Of a stretch of DNA of 43,332 nt, positions 7,854-16,214 are shown piece by piece. Both the position numbers and the translations under genes were made by a program. Position 1 is the stretch's first letter. Each line of letters opens with the position of its first letter. The notes under the pieces were generated by a model. That model saw nothing but the letters and a program-made list of their open reading frames with translations, did no database searches and had not been told where the DNA came from. The stretch comes from Alphaproteobacteria bacterium (GTDB lineage: Bacteria; Pseudomonadota; Alphaproteobacteria; Rhodobacterales; Rhodobacteraceae). Location of the stretch: contig JAUIAU010000026.1 of assembly GCA_030425185.1 (NCBI GenBank), positions 1 through 43,332 of the forward strand. The letters are read 5' to 3'.

Positions 7854-7873
7854 GTTCAATCAAACGATTGAAC
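7854..7873. promoter_or_regulatory. Palindromic TetR operator
   Basis: The arms GTTCAATC (7854-7861) and GATTGAAC (7866-7873) form a perfect inverted repeat with a 4-bp spacer. It lies between the putA stop and the TetR-family start and is AT-rich against a very GC-rich background. Position, symmetry and length fit the operator of the adjacent regulator. The match is seen directly; the binding is inferred. Confidence 0.78.
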
Positions 7874-7897
7874 AAGTCAATCCGGCGCGCCGTCGCC

Positions 7898-10800
7898 TCA
7901 GCCGGCCTGTGCCAGCAGGCTGGCGTTGCCCCCGGCCGCCGTGGTGTCGGTGCAGACATGCCGTTCGAGGCGGCAGCGCGCGGTGATGTCGTCCTCGGCG
8001 ATCAGCGAGACCAGACGTCCGTCGCGGGCCGCCAGCGCCTGCTGCACCGGGCGCAGGGCCGCGTCGGTGCCCTGCAGGACGACGGCGTCGATCCCGTCGA
8101 GCGTCCGCAGCCGCTCCGGCGGCAGCACCCCGTCCACCGCCAGCGCGCCGCGCGCGCCCGGGCAGATCCTGACGGCGGTCGCGCCCGCGGCCTCGGCCGC
8201 CGTGGCCTGCGCCAGCGCGGTCTCCGGCGAGGGGCCGAGGCACAGCACCACGCCGCGCCCGTAGTGCCGCAGCAGGTTCCGCTCGCCGGTGGGACCGGGC
8301 AGGTCGGTCTCGGACAGCGGGCCTGGGTTCAGCCGGGCGCGCGCCTCGGACACTGCCCGCGCCACGGCCGCCGGGTCGGCCTCCGGGCCCGGCACAGGCT
8401 CGGGCCGGGCACGTCCCGCCTTGCCCATCCGCGCGACATAGGCCGGGCCGCCCGCCTTGGGACCGGTGCCCGACAGCCCCTCGCCGCCGAAGGGCTGGCT
8501 GCCGACCACCGCGCCGATCTGGTTGCGGTTGACGTAGAGGTTGCCCACCCGGAGCCGGTCCGCGACATGGGCGGCGCGGTCCTCGATCCGGCTGTGCAGG
8601 CCGAAGGTCAGCCCGTAGCCCGAGGCATTCACCGCATCGAGCACCGCGTCGAGGTCCTGCGCCCGGAAGGTCGCGACGTGCAGCACCGGGCCGAAGATTT
8701 CTTCGCCCAGGTCGGCCATGCCGCCGACCCGGATCGCCACCGGCCCGATGAAATGCCCGGTCTCCGGCGCGGCGATCTCGTGGATCACCCGGCCCTCGGC
8801 CCGCGCGCGGGCGACATGGGCCGCGATCCTCGCCTGCGCCGCCGCGTCGATCACCGGGCCGACATCGGTGGCCGGGTCCCAGGGCGCGCCGAGGCGCAGC
8901 TCGTCCATCGCGCCGGTCAGCATGGCCATCAGCCCCGGCGCGATGTCCTCCTGCACGTAGAGCAGGCGCAGCGCCGAGCAGCGCTGCCCGGCCGAGCGGA
9001 AGGCCGACATCACGATGTCGCGCACCGCCTGTTCCGGCAGGGCGGTGCTGTCCACGATCATCGCGTTCAGGCCGCCGGTCTCGGCGATCAGCGGCGCGGC
9101 CGGGTCGAGATGGGCCGCCATCGCCCGGTTGATGGTCTGCGCCGTCGCGGTCGAGCCGGTGAAGCAGACCCCGGCAATGCGCGGGTCCGCGCTGAGCGCC
9201 GCGCCGACGGTGCGGCCCTCGCCCGGCAGCAGGGCGAGCGACCCGGCCGGAACGCCCGCCTCGTGCAGCAGGCGCGTGGCCAGTGCCGCGACCAGCGGCG
9301 TCGCCTCGGCGGGCTTGGCGATGACGCCGTTGCCCGCTGCGAGCGCGCCCGCGACCTGGCCGGTGAAGATGGCGAGCGGGAAGTTCCACGGGCTGATGCA
9401 GGCGAAGACGCCGCGCCCATCGGGCCGGTCCGCCCGGGCGCGGGTGGCGTAGTAGCGCAGGAAGTCCACCGCTTCGCGCAGCTCGGCGACGGCATCGGGC
9501 GGGCACTTGCCGGCTTCGCGGGCCAGCAGCGCGAAGATCTCGCCCGCGTGCGCCTCGAACAGGTCGGCGGCCCGCTCCAGCGCGGCGGCGCGGTCCTCGG
9601 GCGTCGCGTCCCAGGCGCGGGTCTGGCTCAGCGCGGCCTCGATCGCGGCTGCGCTGGCCAGCGTCACGGTGCCCACGGCCTGTCCGGAGGCGTCGGGGGC
9701 GGTGACGGGCAGGGTCTCGCCGGGGGCCGCCTCCACCGTCGGCGCGGCGCTCCACTGCCGGTCCGCGAAGGGCGCGCGGGTGGCGAGGTAGGCCGCCAGC
9801 CCCTCCGGTTCGTGCAGGTCCCAGCCGCGCGAATTGCGCCGCCCGGGCGCGAAGAGGTCGGCAGGCCGAGTCACGCCCGGACCGGCCGGGGCGCTGTCGA
9901 GCGCGGCGAAGGGATCGCGCGCGACGGCTTCCGGCGGCACCTCCGGGTCGGCGATCTTGTGGACGAAGGAGCTGTTCGCGCCGTTCTCCAAGAGCCGCCG
10001 CACGAGATAGGCCAGCAGTTCGCGGTGCGCGCCCACCGGGGCGTAGATCCGGCAGCGCGTGGCGTTCCCGGCGAGGATGCGGTCGTGCAGCGCCTCGCCC
10101 ATCCCGTGCAGGCGCTGGAACTCGAAGGCCTGCGGGTCGTCGGCCATCTCGAGGATGGCGGCGACCGAATGCGCGTTGTGGGTGGCGAACTGCGGGTAGA
10201 TGCGGTCGGTCAGGCCCAAAAGCTGGCGCGCGCAGCACAGGTAGGCGACGTCGGTGGCGGCCTTGCGAGTGAAGACCGGGAAGCCCTCCAGCCCCTCGAC
10301 CTGCGCGCGCTTGATCTCGGTGTCCCAGTAGGCCCCCTTGACCAGGCGCACCATGATGCGCCGGTCGAGCCGCGTCGCCAGCGCGTGGAGCCAGTCGATC
10401 ACCGCGCTGGCGCGCAGCCCGTAGCCCTGCACCACGACGCCGAACCCGTCCCAGCCCGCGAGGCGGGGGTCGGACAGCACCGCCTCGATCACGGCGAGGC
10501 TCAGTTCCAGCCGGTCGGCCTCTTCGGCGTCGATGTTCATGCCCATCCCGGCGGATTTCGCGGCCAGCGCGAGGTCGAGCACCCGCGGCACCAGCTCGGT
10601 CATCACCCGGTCCTGCTGCGCCGTCTCGTAGCGCGGATGCAGGGCCGACAGCTTGACCGAGATGCCGGGGTTGGCGCGGGTGTCCGGGCTGCGGCACTCG
10701 GGCGCGAGGCGTCCGATGGCCCCCTTGTAGGCGGCGAGGAAGCGCGCGGCGTCCCCGGCGGTCATCGCCGCCTCGCCCAGCATGTCGTAGGAGAAGGTGT

Positions 10801-11356
10801 AGCCCATCGCGGCCTTGTCGCGGCCCCGGCTCAGCGCCTCGTCGATGGTGCGACCGAGCACGAACTGCGCGCCCATCTCGCGCATCGCGCGCGCCACTGC
10901 CGAGCGGATCACCGGCTCGCCCAGCCGCTTGACCGCGCCGAGGAACGCGCCCGCGAGGTCGCGGCGGTCCTTCAGCACCTCGCCGGTCAGCATCAGCGCC
11001 AGGGTCGAGGCGTTGACCAGCGCCGAGGGCGACCGGCCCCGGTGCAGCTTCCAGTCCTGCGGGGCGATCTTGTCCTCGATCAGCTCGTCCATCGTGGCAG
11101 CGTCGGGCACCCGCAGCAGCGCCTCGGCCAGCGTCATCAGCGCCAGCCCCTCGCGCGTCGACAGGCCGTATTCGCCGAGGAACACCTCCATCAGGCCGGG
11201 GCGGCGGTCGGCGCGGATGTCGCGCACCAGCCCGACCGCGCGGGCGGTGGCGGCGGCGCGCACCGCCGCGGGGGGCGCGAAGCGGGCGACGAGATCGGCA
11301 AGAACGGCCTGTTCGTCGGCATGGGCGGGGAGCGGAAGGCGCGGGGCAGGGATCAT
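7898..11356 (-). CDS. putA: Bifunctional proline dehydrogenase / L-glutamate gamma-semialdehyde dehydrogenase
   Basis: 1152 residues from the ATG at 11356, which has a GAGGTG ribosome site. The frame continues further upstream, but those residues are not family-like. PutA oxidises proline to glutamate in two steps at the membrane surface. The FAD-binding proline dehydrogenase barrel occupies roughly residues 60-460. The aldehyde dehydrogenase domain spans roughly 530-990, with FTGSTATAQTINRAM for NAD binding and catalytic Cys793 in SAGQRCSALRLLY. A degenerate C-terminal ALDH-like extension ends with ERHVCTDTTAAGGNASLL, as in long alphaproteobacterial PutA. No ribbon-helix-helix domain is seen at the N-terminus, so control should come from the divergent Lrp-type gene. 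Confidence 0.96.
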   Translation of the reverse strand: MIPAPRLPLPAHADEQAVLADLVARFAPPAAVRAAATARAVGLVRDIRADRRPGLMEVFLGEYGLSTREGLALMTLAEALLRVPDAATMDELIEDKIAPQDWKLHRGRSPSALVNASTLALMLTGEVLKDRRDLAGAFLGAVKRLGEPVIRSAVARAMREMGAQFVLGRTIDEALSRGRDKAAMGYTFSYDMLGEAAMTAGDAARFLAAYKGAIGRLAPECRSPDTRANPGISVKLSALHPRYETAQQDRVMTELVPRVLDLALAAKSAGMGMNIDAEEADRLELSLAVIEAVLSDPRLAGWDGFGVVVQGYGLRASAVIDWLHALATRLDRRIMVRLVKGAYWDTEIKRAQVEGLEGFPVFTRKAATDVAYLCCARQLLGLTDRIYPQFATHNAHSVAAILEMADDPQAFEFQRLHGMGEALHDRILAGNATRCRIYAPVGAHRELLAYLVRRLLENGANSSFVHKIADPEVPPEAVARDPFAALDSAPAGPGVTRPADLFAPGRRNSRGWDLHEPEGLAAYLATRAPFADRQWSAAPTVEAAPGETLPVTAPDASGQAVGTVTLASAAAIEAALSQTRAWDATPEDRAAALERAADLFEAHAGEIFALLAREAGKCPPDAVAELREAVDFLRYYATRARADRPDGRGVFACISPWNFPLAIFTGQVAGALAAGNGVIAKPAEATPLVAALATRLLHEAGVPAGSLALLPGEGRTVGAALSADPRIAGVCFTGSTATAQTINRAMAAHLDPAAPLIAETGGLNAMIVDSTALPEQAVRDIVMSAFRSAGQRCSALRLLYVQEDIAPGLMAMLTGAMDELRLGAPWDPATDVGPVIDAAAQARIAAHVARARAEGRVIHEIAAPETGHFIGPVAIRVGGMADLGEEIFGPVLHVATFRAQDLDAVLDAVNASGYGLTFGLHSRIEDRAAHVADRLRVGNLYVNRNQIGAVVGSQPFGGEGLSGTGPKAGGPAYVARMGKAGRARPEPVPGPEADPAAVARAVSEARARLNPGPLSETDLPGPTGERNLLRHYGRGVVLCLGPSPETALAQATAAEAAGATAVRICPGARGALAVDGVLPPERLRTLDGIDAVVLQGTDAALRPVQQALAARDGRLVSLIAEDDITARCRLERHVCTDTTAAGGNASLLAQAG

Positions 11357-11395
11357 GGCACACCTCGGACGAGAAGACTGCCGCGCAGCATACAG

Positions 11396-11418
11396 GGGCG
11401 CCCACGGGACAGGCGCCC
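11396..11418. promoter_or_regulatory. Inverted repeat in the putA/regulator divergent region
   Basis: GGGCGCC (11396-11402) and GGCGCCC (11412-11418) form a 7-bp perfect inverted repeat with a 9-bp spacer, 40 bp upstream of putA. It could be a binding site for the Lrp-type regulator or a structure in the putA leader. GC-rich repeats are common in this DNA, so support is modest. Confidence 0.35.
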
Positions 11419-11486
11419 GTTGATGCTGGCCTGACGCGGTGATTGCCGGTATGTTGAAGCCCTTCTCGGGACGAATGGACCGCAAG

Positions 11487-11948
11487 ATGCCAAAACACGG
11501 GACGACGGATGCCATAGACCGGCGGATTCTCGCGGCCGTTCAGGCGGATGGACGGATTTCGCTCGCCGACCTCGCGAAGAAGGTCGGCCTGTCCAAGAGC
11601 CCCTGCCAGGTGCGGCTGCGGCGACTGGAGGCGGAGGGCTACATCCAGGGCTACCGCGCCGTCCTCGATCCGGAGCGGCTGGGCCTCGCGCATGTCGCCT
11701 TCGTCGAGGTGAAGCTGAGCGACACGACCGAGAGGGCGCTGAGCGCCTTCAACGCCGCCGTGCGCAAGATCGAGGCGGTCGAGCAATGCCACATGATCGC
11801 GGGCAGCTTCGACTACCTGCTGAAAGTCCGCACCCGCGACATCCAGAGCTACCGGGCCGTGCTGGGCGCGGCGATCTCGTCGCTGCCGCATGTCGCCAGC
11901 ACCTCGACCCATGTGGCGATGCAGGCGGTGGTCGATCCGGCCACCTGA
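11487..11948 (+). CDS. Lrp/AsnC-family regulator, probable putA activator (PutR-like)
   Basis: 153 residues from the ATG at 11487; an in-frame ATG at 11475 is an equally possible start, and neither has a strong ribosome site. The winged HTH is at about 23-45 (ISLADLAKKVG then KSPCQVRLRRLEAEG). It is followed by the RAM effector domain (VAFVEVKLSDTTE, then MIAGSFDYLLKVRTRDI). It is divergent from putA with about 130 bp between. In Rhodobacter and Agrobacterium an Lrp-type PutR in this position activates putA in response to proline; the same role is inferred here from position. Confidence 0.9.
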   Translation: MPKHGTTDAIDRRILAAVQADGRISLADLAKKVGLSKSPCQVRLRRLEAEGYIQGYRAVLDPERLGLAHVAFVEVKLSDTTERALSAFNAAVRKIEAVEQCHMIAGSFDYLLKVRTRDIQSYRAVLGAAISSLPHVASTSTHVAMQAVVDPAT

Positions 11949-12017
11949 GCGGGTCTTGACCCCTGCCGCGTTCCGGGGGACGACACGGCATCGCCCTGCG
12001 GAAAGGATCACCGGCCG

Positions 12018-13058
12018 GTGCTGTCCAAGACCCTTCTTGTTTCGCTGCGCACCCTCGTCGTCACTCTGGCCCTCGGCGCGCTGGGCGCGTGGCTCGGCTG
12101 GGCGCTGGGGCTGCCCGCGCCCTTCCTGACCGGGCCCGCGGCGCTGGTGTCGGCGGCCAGCCTGAGCGGGCTGAAACTGGCGGTTCCGGTCCGCCTGCGC
12201 GACGCGGCCTTCATCCTGATCGGCATCGGCCTCGGGACCGGGATCACGCCCGAGGTGCTGGAGCGCGCCGCCGCCTGGCCGGTCAGCCTGATCTGTCTCG
12301 CGGTGGCGATCGTCGTGCTGTTCCGCGGCACCGCCGAGGTGCTGCACCGGCTGTTCGGGATGGAGCGGCAGACGGCGCTGCTGTCCTCGGCCCCTGGGCA
12401 CCTGAGCTTCGTTCTCAGCCTGTCGGTGGACACCGGCGGCGACACCGCGCGGGTGGCGCTGATCCAGTCGCTGCGGGTGCTGGCGCTGACCCTGCTGGTG
12501 CCGCTGATCGTCTCGCTCGGCTCGGATGCCGACATGAGCCTGACCGCGCCCCCCGCCGCGACGCTCTGGCTGCCGCATATCGCCGGGCTGATGGCGCTGG
12601 CCCTGGGCGTCGGGGTGGTCTTCAAGCGCTGGGCGGTGCCTGCGGCCTACCTGATGGGCGGCATGGCGGTCTCGCTGGCCGGGCATGTACTGGCGCTGAC
12701 GCCGGGGCAGTTGCCGCTCTGGCTGACGATCCCGGCCTACGCGCTGATGGGCACGCTGATCGGCACGCGGTTCTCCGGGGTGACCTGGCGCATGGTGGTC
12801 GAGGCGCTGGGCGCCGCGGGCGTGGTGATCGGCATGGCCACGGTGATCTCGCTGGTTGCGGCCGAGATCGTCGCCCCGGTCATCGGCCTGCCGGTGCTGC
12901 ACGTGCTGGTGGCCTTCGCGCCCGGCGGGCTCGAGACGATGGCGGCGCTGGCGATCATCCTCGGGGTCGATCCGGCCTATGTCGCGCTGCACCACGTCGC
13001 GCGGCTTCTGTTCCTGTCCGTGCTGGTCCCGGTCCTGCTGAAACGCGCGATGCGCTAG
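12018..13058 (+). CDS. AbrB-family (COG3180) integral membrane protein
   Basis: 346 residues, nearly all membrane-spanning (about 9-11 segments), arranged as two similar halves, the typical AbrB duplication. Features include LGLPAPFLTGPAALVSAA in the first half and the matching GLPVLHVLVAFAPGGLETMAALAI in the second. These proteins are often mislabelled as ammonia monooxygenase or AbrB transcriptional regulators; the sequence shows a membrane protein with no DNA-binding domain. Function is uncertain, probably a transporter. The GTG start has AAAGGA 10 bp upstream. Its stop overlaps the stop of the convergent MFS gene by 4 bp. Confidence 0.85.
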   Translation: MLSKTLLVSLRTLVVTLALGALGAWLGWALGLPAPFLTGPAALVSAASLSGLKLAVPVRLRDAAFILIGIGLGTGITPEVLERAAAWPVSLICLAVAIVVLFRGTAEVLHRLFGMERQTALLSSAPGHLSFVLSLSVDTGGDTARVALIQSLRVLALTLLVPLIVSLGSDADMSLTAPPAATLWLPHIAGLMALALGVGVVFKRWAVPAAYLMGGMAVSLAGHVLALTPGQLPLWLTIPAYALMGTLIGTRFSGVTWRMVVEALGAAGVVIGMATVISLVAAEIVAPVIGLPVLHVLVAFAPGGLETMAALAIILGVDPAYVALHHVARLLFLSVLVPVLLKRAMR

Positions 13059-14410
13059 GGTTTCGGCCCGGGATCGGGGGTGTCCGGGGCGTCGGGCGCC
13101 GGGGGTTCGGCCGGTGTCTCGGGCACGGTGTCGGCAGTCTCCGGCATCCGGGCCGCGAGGTCCTCGGCGTCGTCCTCGACCCCGTCCCGGACGGCGAGGG
13201 CCACGGTCTCGGGCGTGCTGGCCTTGGCGGGCGGGACGAAGACGAAGTCCGACTTGTCCGCCTCGGGCACGGCCTGCCGGATGCGCATCCGCAGCAGCGC
13301 GAAGAGGATCAGCAGCACATGCGCCGCGACCGAGGTCAGGAACAGGCCCCGGTCGCCGACCGTCGCCATGCTGAGACCGGCGAGCAGGGGCCCGAGGATC
13401 GCGCCGAAGCCGAAGATCATCAGCAACCCGCCCGAGGTCTGGATGAACGTGCCCTCGGCCGCGTGGTCGTTGGCATGCGCGATGATGACGGGATACATCG
13501 CGTAGATCATCGCGCCGAAGAGGCTGGCCAGCACGAGGTTGACCATCGGGTCGGTCGAGGCCAGCAGGACGAAGGCGACGTCGGTCAGGGCCGCGACGGC
13601 GGCGATCCCGACCAGCACCTTGCGGCGGTCCATTCGGTCCGACAGGATCCCGATCGGGATCTGCGAGGCGGCCCCGGCGAGGATCGGAAGGCTGGTGAAA
13701 AGCGCGATGGTCGTCAGCACGAGGCCGACGTTCGTCGCGTAGACCGCCGCCAGCGTGCCGAAGGCGCTGTTCGAGATCCCGACCATGAAAACGCCGAACA
13801 CCGCGACCGGGGAATTGCGCCAGAGCGCGCGCAGGTCGAGGCTGACGGTGACCAGCGGTTTGGGGCTGGTTGTGCTTGAAATCGCTGTCGGAATCAGGGC
13901 GAGGCAGTAGAAGATCGCGCCGAGGGCGAAGAAGGCGAAGCCGGTGGTGTCGCCCAGCGTCAGCGCCATCTGCCCGGCGGTCGAGGCGGCGAGGTTGACC
14001 ATCGTGTAGACGCCGAAGATCTTGCCGCGCGAGCGGGCGTCGGCGCGCTCGGAGAGCCAGCTTTCGACGATCATCGCGGCCCCGGCGAAGCAGAAGCCCG
14101 ACAGCCCCCGGAGCGGGATCCAGGCCCCCGGCGAGACCAGCAGGGCAGAGGCCAGGATCGCCACCGCGGCCAGCGCCGCCATCGCACTGAAGCTCCTGAT
14201 ATGGCCCACTTTTCCGACGAGGCGCGGGGTGTACCAGCAGCCCAGCACGTAGCCCAGTGCCCAGCCGGTGCCGAGCAGGCCGAGCGAGAGGGCGGAGAAG
14301 CCTTCCGCCGCGCCGCGCACGGGCAGGATCAGGCCGTTCATGCCGCCGGCGAAGAGCAGAAGCGCCGAGCCGAGCAGCAGGGCGCTGATGGGGAGGATCT
14401 GTCGCACCAT
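13055..14410 (-). CDS. MFS transporter (YcaD-like) with acidic C-terminal tail
   Basis: 451 residues with about 12 membrane segments. The SWLSERADARSRGKIFGVYTMV segment and ILSDRMDRRKVLVG after the central loop are standard MFS loop motifs. The arrangement resembles YcaD/UMF-type carriers. After the last span there is a charged, Pro/Glu/Asp-rich cytoplasmic tail of about 60 residues. Substrate unknown. It is convergent with the AbrB-type gene, with stops overlapping (CTAG). Confidence 0.88.
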   Translation of the reverse strand: MVRQILPISALLLGSALLLFAGGMNGLILPVRGAAEGFSALSLGLLGTGWALGYVLGCWYTPRLVGKVGHIRSFSAMAALAAVAILASALLVSPGAWIPLRGLSGFCFAGAAMIVESWLSERADARSRGKIFGVYTMVNLAASTAGQMALTLGDTTGFAFFALGAIFYCLALIPTAISSTTSPKPLVTVSLDLRALWRNSPVAVFGVFMVGISNSAFGTLAAVYATNVGLVLTTIALFTSLPILAGAASQIPIGILSDRMDRRKVLVGIAAVAALTDVAFVLLASTDPMVNLVLASLFGAMIYAMYPVIIAHANDHAAEGTFIQTSGGLLMIFGFGAILGPLLAGLSMATVGDRGLFLTSVAAHVLLILFALLRMRIRQAVPEADKSDFVFVPPAKASTPETVALAVRDGVEDDAEDLAARMPETADTVPETPAEPPAPDAPDTPDPGPKP

Positions 14411-14481
14411 GCCCCGAGCCTAGCGGTGTCGGGCCGGGGTGGGAACCGGGGTAAACAAATCCTGAAGCCGCCGTGCGCCAC

Positions 14482-14536
14482 GTCGGTATCGCGTCGGTAT
14501 CACGTCGGCAGGGCGTCGGTGCAGGGTCGGTGCCCC
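14482..14536. repeat. Five tandem 11-bp repeats
   Basis: Starting at 14482, 14493, 14504, 14515 and 14526 the unit CGTCGGTATCG recurs with increasing divergence. The GTCGG core is kept in all five copies and the 11-bp spacing is exact. It sits in the 176-bp gap between the MFS gene start and the SH3-like gene end. The period is close to one DNA turn, so it could hold a row of protein contacts, or be simple slippage. Confidence 0.6.
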
Positions 14537-14586
14537 GGTCCGGCAGGCGGAAGGGGCACCGGGGGTCGCGGGGCGGCGAGGGACGG

Positions 14587-15054
14587 TCAGTCGCGGGCGA
14601 GGTACCGGGCGTTGACCCAGCCGAGCATCCGGCCGCGGTCCTCGATCAGGCACCAGGTCGGCAGGCCGGAGAGCTGGCGCATCTGGTGCGGGGTCAGGTT
14701 GGCCCAGCGGACCAGCCGCCAGGTCGGCGTGCAGACCTGCAGCGAGAGGCCCCCCGTGCGCGGGCCGAGGGTCTCGACCACCGGGTAATCGGTGCCCGGG
14801 CCGAGACGGACGTTCAGCCCGTCATGCCGCCCGACGCCGCTGACCTGCCAGCGCCCGCCGATGCCGTTGCGGCCGAAGAAGGCGGTCGGTTCCGGCTCGG
14901 GCTCGGGGCGGACCACCGGGGCGTTTCCGAAGCCGGGGCCGAACCCCGGTCCGGTGCCGGGTCCGGTTCCGAAGCGGTGCTGGGCGGCGGCGGCGCTGAT
15001 CGTCAGCGAGAGGGCGAGCGCGGCGAGGGCGAGGGTCTTGAGCGGGTGGGTCAT
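14587..15054 (-). CDS. Secreted SH3-like domain protein
   Basis: 155 residues. A clear signal peptide (MTHPLKTLALAALALSL..., cut after AAAA near residue 24) is followed by a Gly/Pro/Phe repeat linker (TGPGTGPGFGPGFG). A second low-complexity PEPEPEP stretch comes next. The C-terminal half is a bacterial SH3-like fold with the LNVRLGPGTDYPVVETL strand pair and a second part ending GWVNARYL. Such domains bind peptidoglycan or other envelope partners. The ribosome site AAGGAGG is strong. It appears to be a single-gene unit; no link to the bhc genes is evident. Confidence 0.8.
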   Translation of the reverse strand: MTHPLKTLALAALALSLTISAAAAQHRFGTGPGTGPGFGPGFGNAPVVRPEPEPEPTAFFGRNGIGGRWQVSGVGRHDGLNVRLGPGTDYPVVETLGPRTGGLSLQVCTPTWRLVRWANLTPHQMRQLSGLPTWCLIEDRGRMLGWVNARYLARD

Positions 15055-15168
15055 GGAGGCCTCCTTCGGGCGTTTGCGTGCAAGACGCTGGGATCGGGAC
15101 GGGTCCGGTCGGGGACCACGCTCCGACGCTGCCGGGAGGCGGGGAAATCGGGCAATAACGGCGGGGTG

Positions 15169-16002
15169 CTAGCCGATAGCGGCGGGCGGTCCCCCGATGG
15201 CGCGGGCGATCTCGGCGGCGGTCGCGGCGACCTGCGCGCCGATCCCGCCGCGCCGGTCCGGCGTGAAGCGCGCCGAGGGCCCCGAGACCGACACGCCCGC
15301 GACCGGCTCGCCGGTGCTGTCGCGGATCACGGCGGCGATGCAGGACATGCCGGGATGGCGTTCCTGGTCGTCGAAGGACCAGCCGCGCTCGGCGGTGGCC
15401 GCGAGGTCGGCCGCCAGCGCATCGGGCGTGGTCAGCGTGGTGGGCGTGAAGCCGGGCAGGCCGATGCGCCCGACCAGCGCGTGGACGCGGGTGCGGGGCA
15501 GGGCGGCGAGCAGCGCCTTGCCGATGCCCGAGGCATGCATCGCGCCCCGGCTGCCGGGCCGGAAGAAGGCGCGGATCGGGGCATGCGATTCGGCCTGGGC
15601 CACGAACACCACCTCGTCGCCGTCGATAAGGCCGAGGTTGGCAGTCTCGCCGGTCGCCTCCATCAGCGCGCGCATGGGGGCGCGGGCGGCCTCGACCACG
15701 TTGGTGCGTTGCAGGAAGGCCGAGCCGACGCGGAACGCGCCCAGCCCGACGCGCCAGTGCTGGGTGACCGGGTCCATCTCGGCAAAGCCGTGCGCGTCGA
15801 GGGTGGCGAGCAGCCGGTGCAGGGTCGAGGCGGGCATTCCCATCGTCTGGGCGAGGTCCGACAGCGTCGCGCCCTCCTGCCGGGCCAGCGTGGCGAGCAC
15901 GGTCAGCCCCCGGTCGAGGGCCTGCACGGTCTGGCCCGAGGTGTCGGTGAAGGCCGAGCGCGGGCGGCCGCGCGGGCGGCGCTGGGTCTGTTGGTCGGCC
16001 AT
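15169..16002 (-). CDS. bhcR: IclR-family regulator BhcR of the beta-hydroxyaspartate cycle
   Basis: 277 residues from the ATG at 16002 (GGAGA 7 bp upstream); the open frame extends 20 codons further, but that stretch lacks a ribosome site and is not family-like. The IclR HTH is at about 46-66 (TLSDLAQTMGMPASTLHRLL). The effector domain follows, with SHAPIRAFFRPGSRGAMHASGIGKALLA and the GMSCIAAVIRD segment. It is divergent from bhcA with 212 bp between. In Paracoccus denitrificans BhcR controls bhcABCD and responds to glyoxylate. Identification here rests on family plus exact cluster position. Confidence 0.93.
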   Translation of the reverse strand: MADQQTQRRPRGRPRSAFTDTSGQTVQALDRGLTVLATLARQEGATLSDLAQTMGMPASTLHRLLATLDAHGFAEMDPVTQHWRVGLGAFRVGSAFLQRTNVVEAARAPMRALMEATGETANLGLIDGDEVVFVAQAESHAPIRAFFRPGSRGAMHASGIGKALLAALPRTRVHALVGRIGLPGFTPTTLTTPDALAADLAATAERGWSFDDQERHPGMSCIAAVIRDSTGEPVAGVSVSGPSARFTPDRRGGIGAQVAATAAEIARAIGGPPAAIG

Positions 16003-16087
16003 GGGGGATCTCCGGTCAGGATCGGAATCCTGTGTAGCTTGGGGTGAAAAATATTTCCACAAAAAATCCGGAACGGGGCGCTGGAAA

Positions 16088-16110
16088 ACTGAAAGTGCAA
16101 GTCTTTCAGT
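16088..16110. promoter_or_regulatory. Palindrome 1 in the bhcR-bhcA intergenic region
   Basis: ACTGAAAG (16088-16095) and CTTTCAGT (16103-16110) are perfect 8-bp arms with a 7-bp spacer. It lies about 46 bp upstream of the predicted bhcA -35 box, a position suited to an activator or to an IclR-family tetramer spanning both promoters. Binding by BhcR is inferred. Confidence 0.55.
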
Positions 16111-16124
16111 GGGTAGTATGATTT

Positions 16125-16139
16125 TTCCGCGCTGCGGAA
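16125..16139. promoter_or_regulatory. Palindrome 2 in the bhcR-bhcA intergenic region, candidate BhcR site
   Basis: TTCCGC-GCT-GCGGAA is a perfect 15-bp palindrome, the size and style of known IclR-family operators. It is centred about 26 bp upstream of the predicted -35 box. Partial copies of its left half with the same leader (TGATTTTCCG) recur at 16140-16149. Confidence 0.6.
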
Positions 16140-16155
16140 TGATTTTCCGAAAAAA

Positions 16156-16184
16156 TTGAAAAAGGTTTCCGGGCGGGGTATACC
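16156..16184 (+). promoter_or_regulatory. Sigma-70-type promoter of bhcABCD
   Basis: TTGAAA (16156-16161), a 17-bp spacer and TATACC (16179-16184) make a near-consensus promoter. The predicted start is about 24 bp upstream of the bhcA ATG. A strong AGGAGGAGG ribosome site lies at 16201-16209. This is the best promoter match in the window. Confidence 0.7.
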
Positions 16185-16214
16185 CCCGGCATCCCGCCTG
16201 AGGAGGAGGCCCCC

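Noticed and set aside
7283-11434. A 1,383-codon open frame on the plus strand opposite putA
   Set aside because: Same GC-driven effect; the minus strand encodes an unmistakable PutA.
11357-11515. A 53-residue N-terminal extension of PutA
   Set aside because: It crosses the divergent promoter region, has no ribosome site and no family similarity; the ATG at 11356 has a good ribosome site.
14482-14536. A CRISPR array
   Set aside because: The 11-bp repeats are directly adjacent with no spacers and no cas genes are present.
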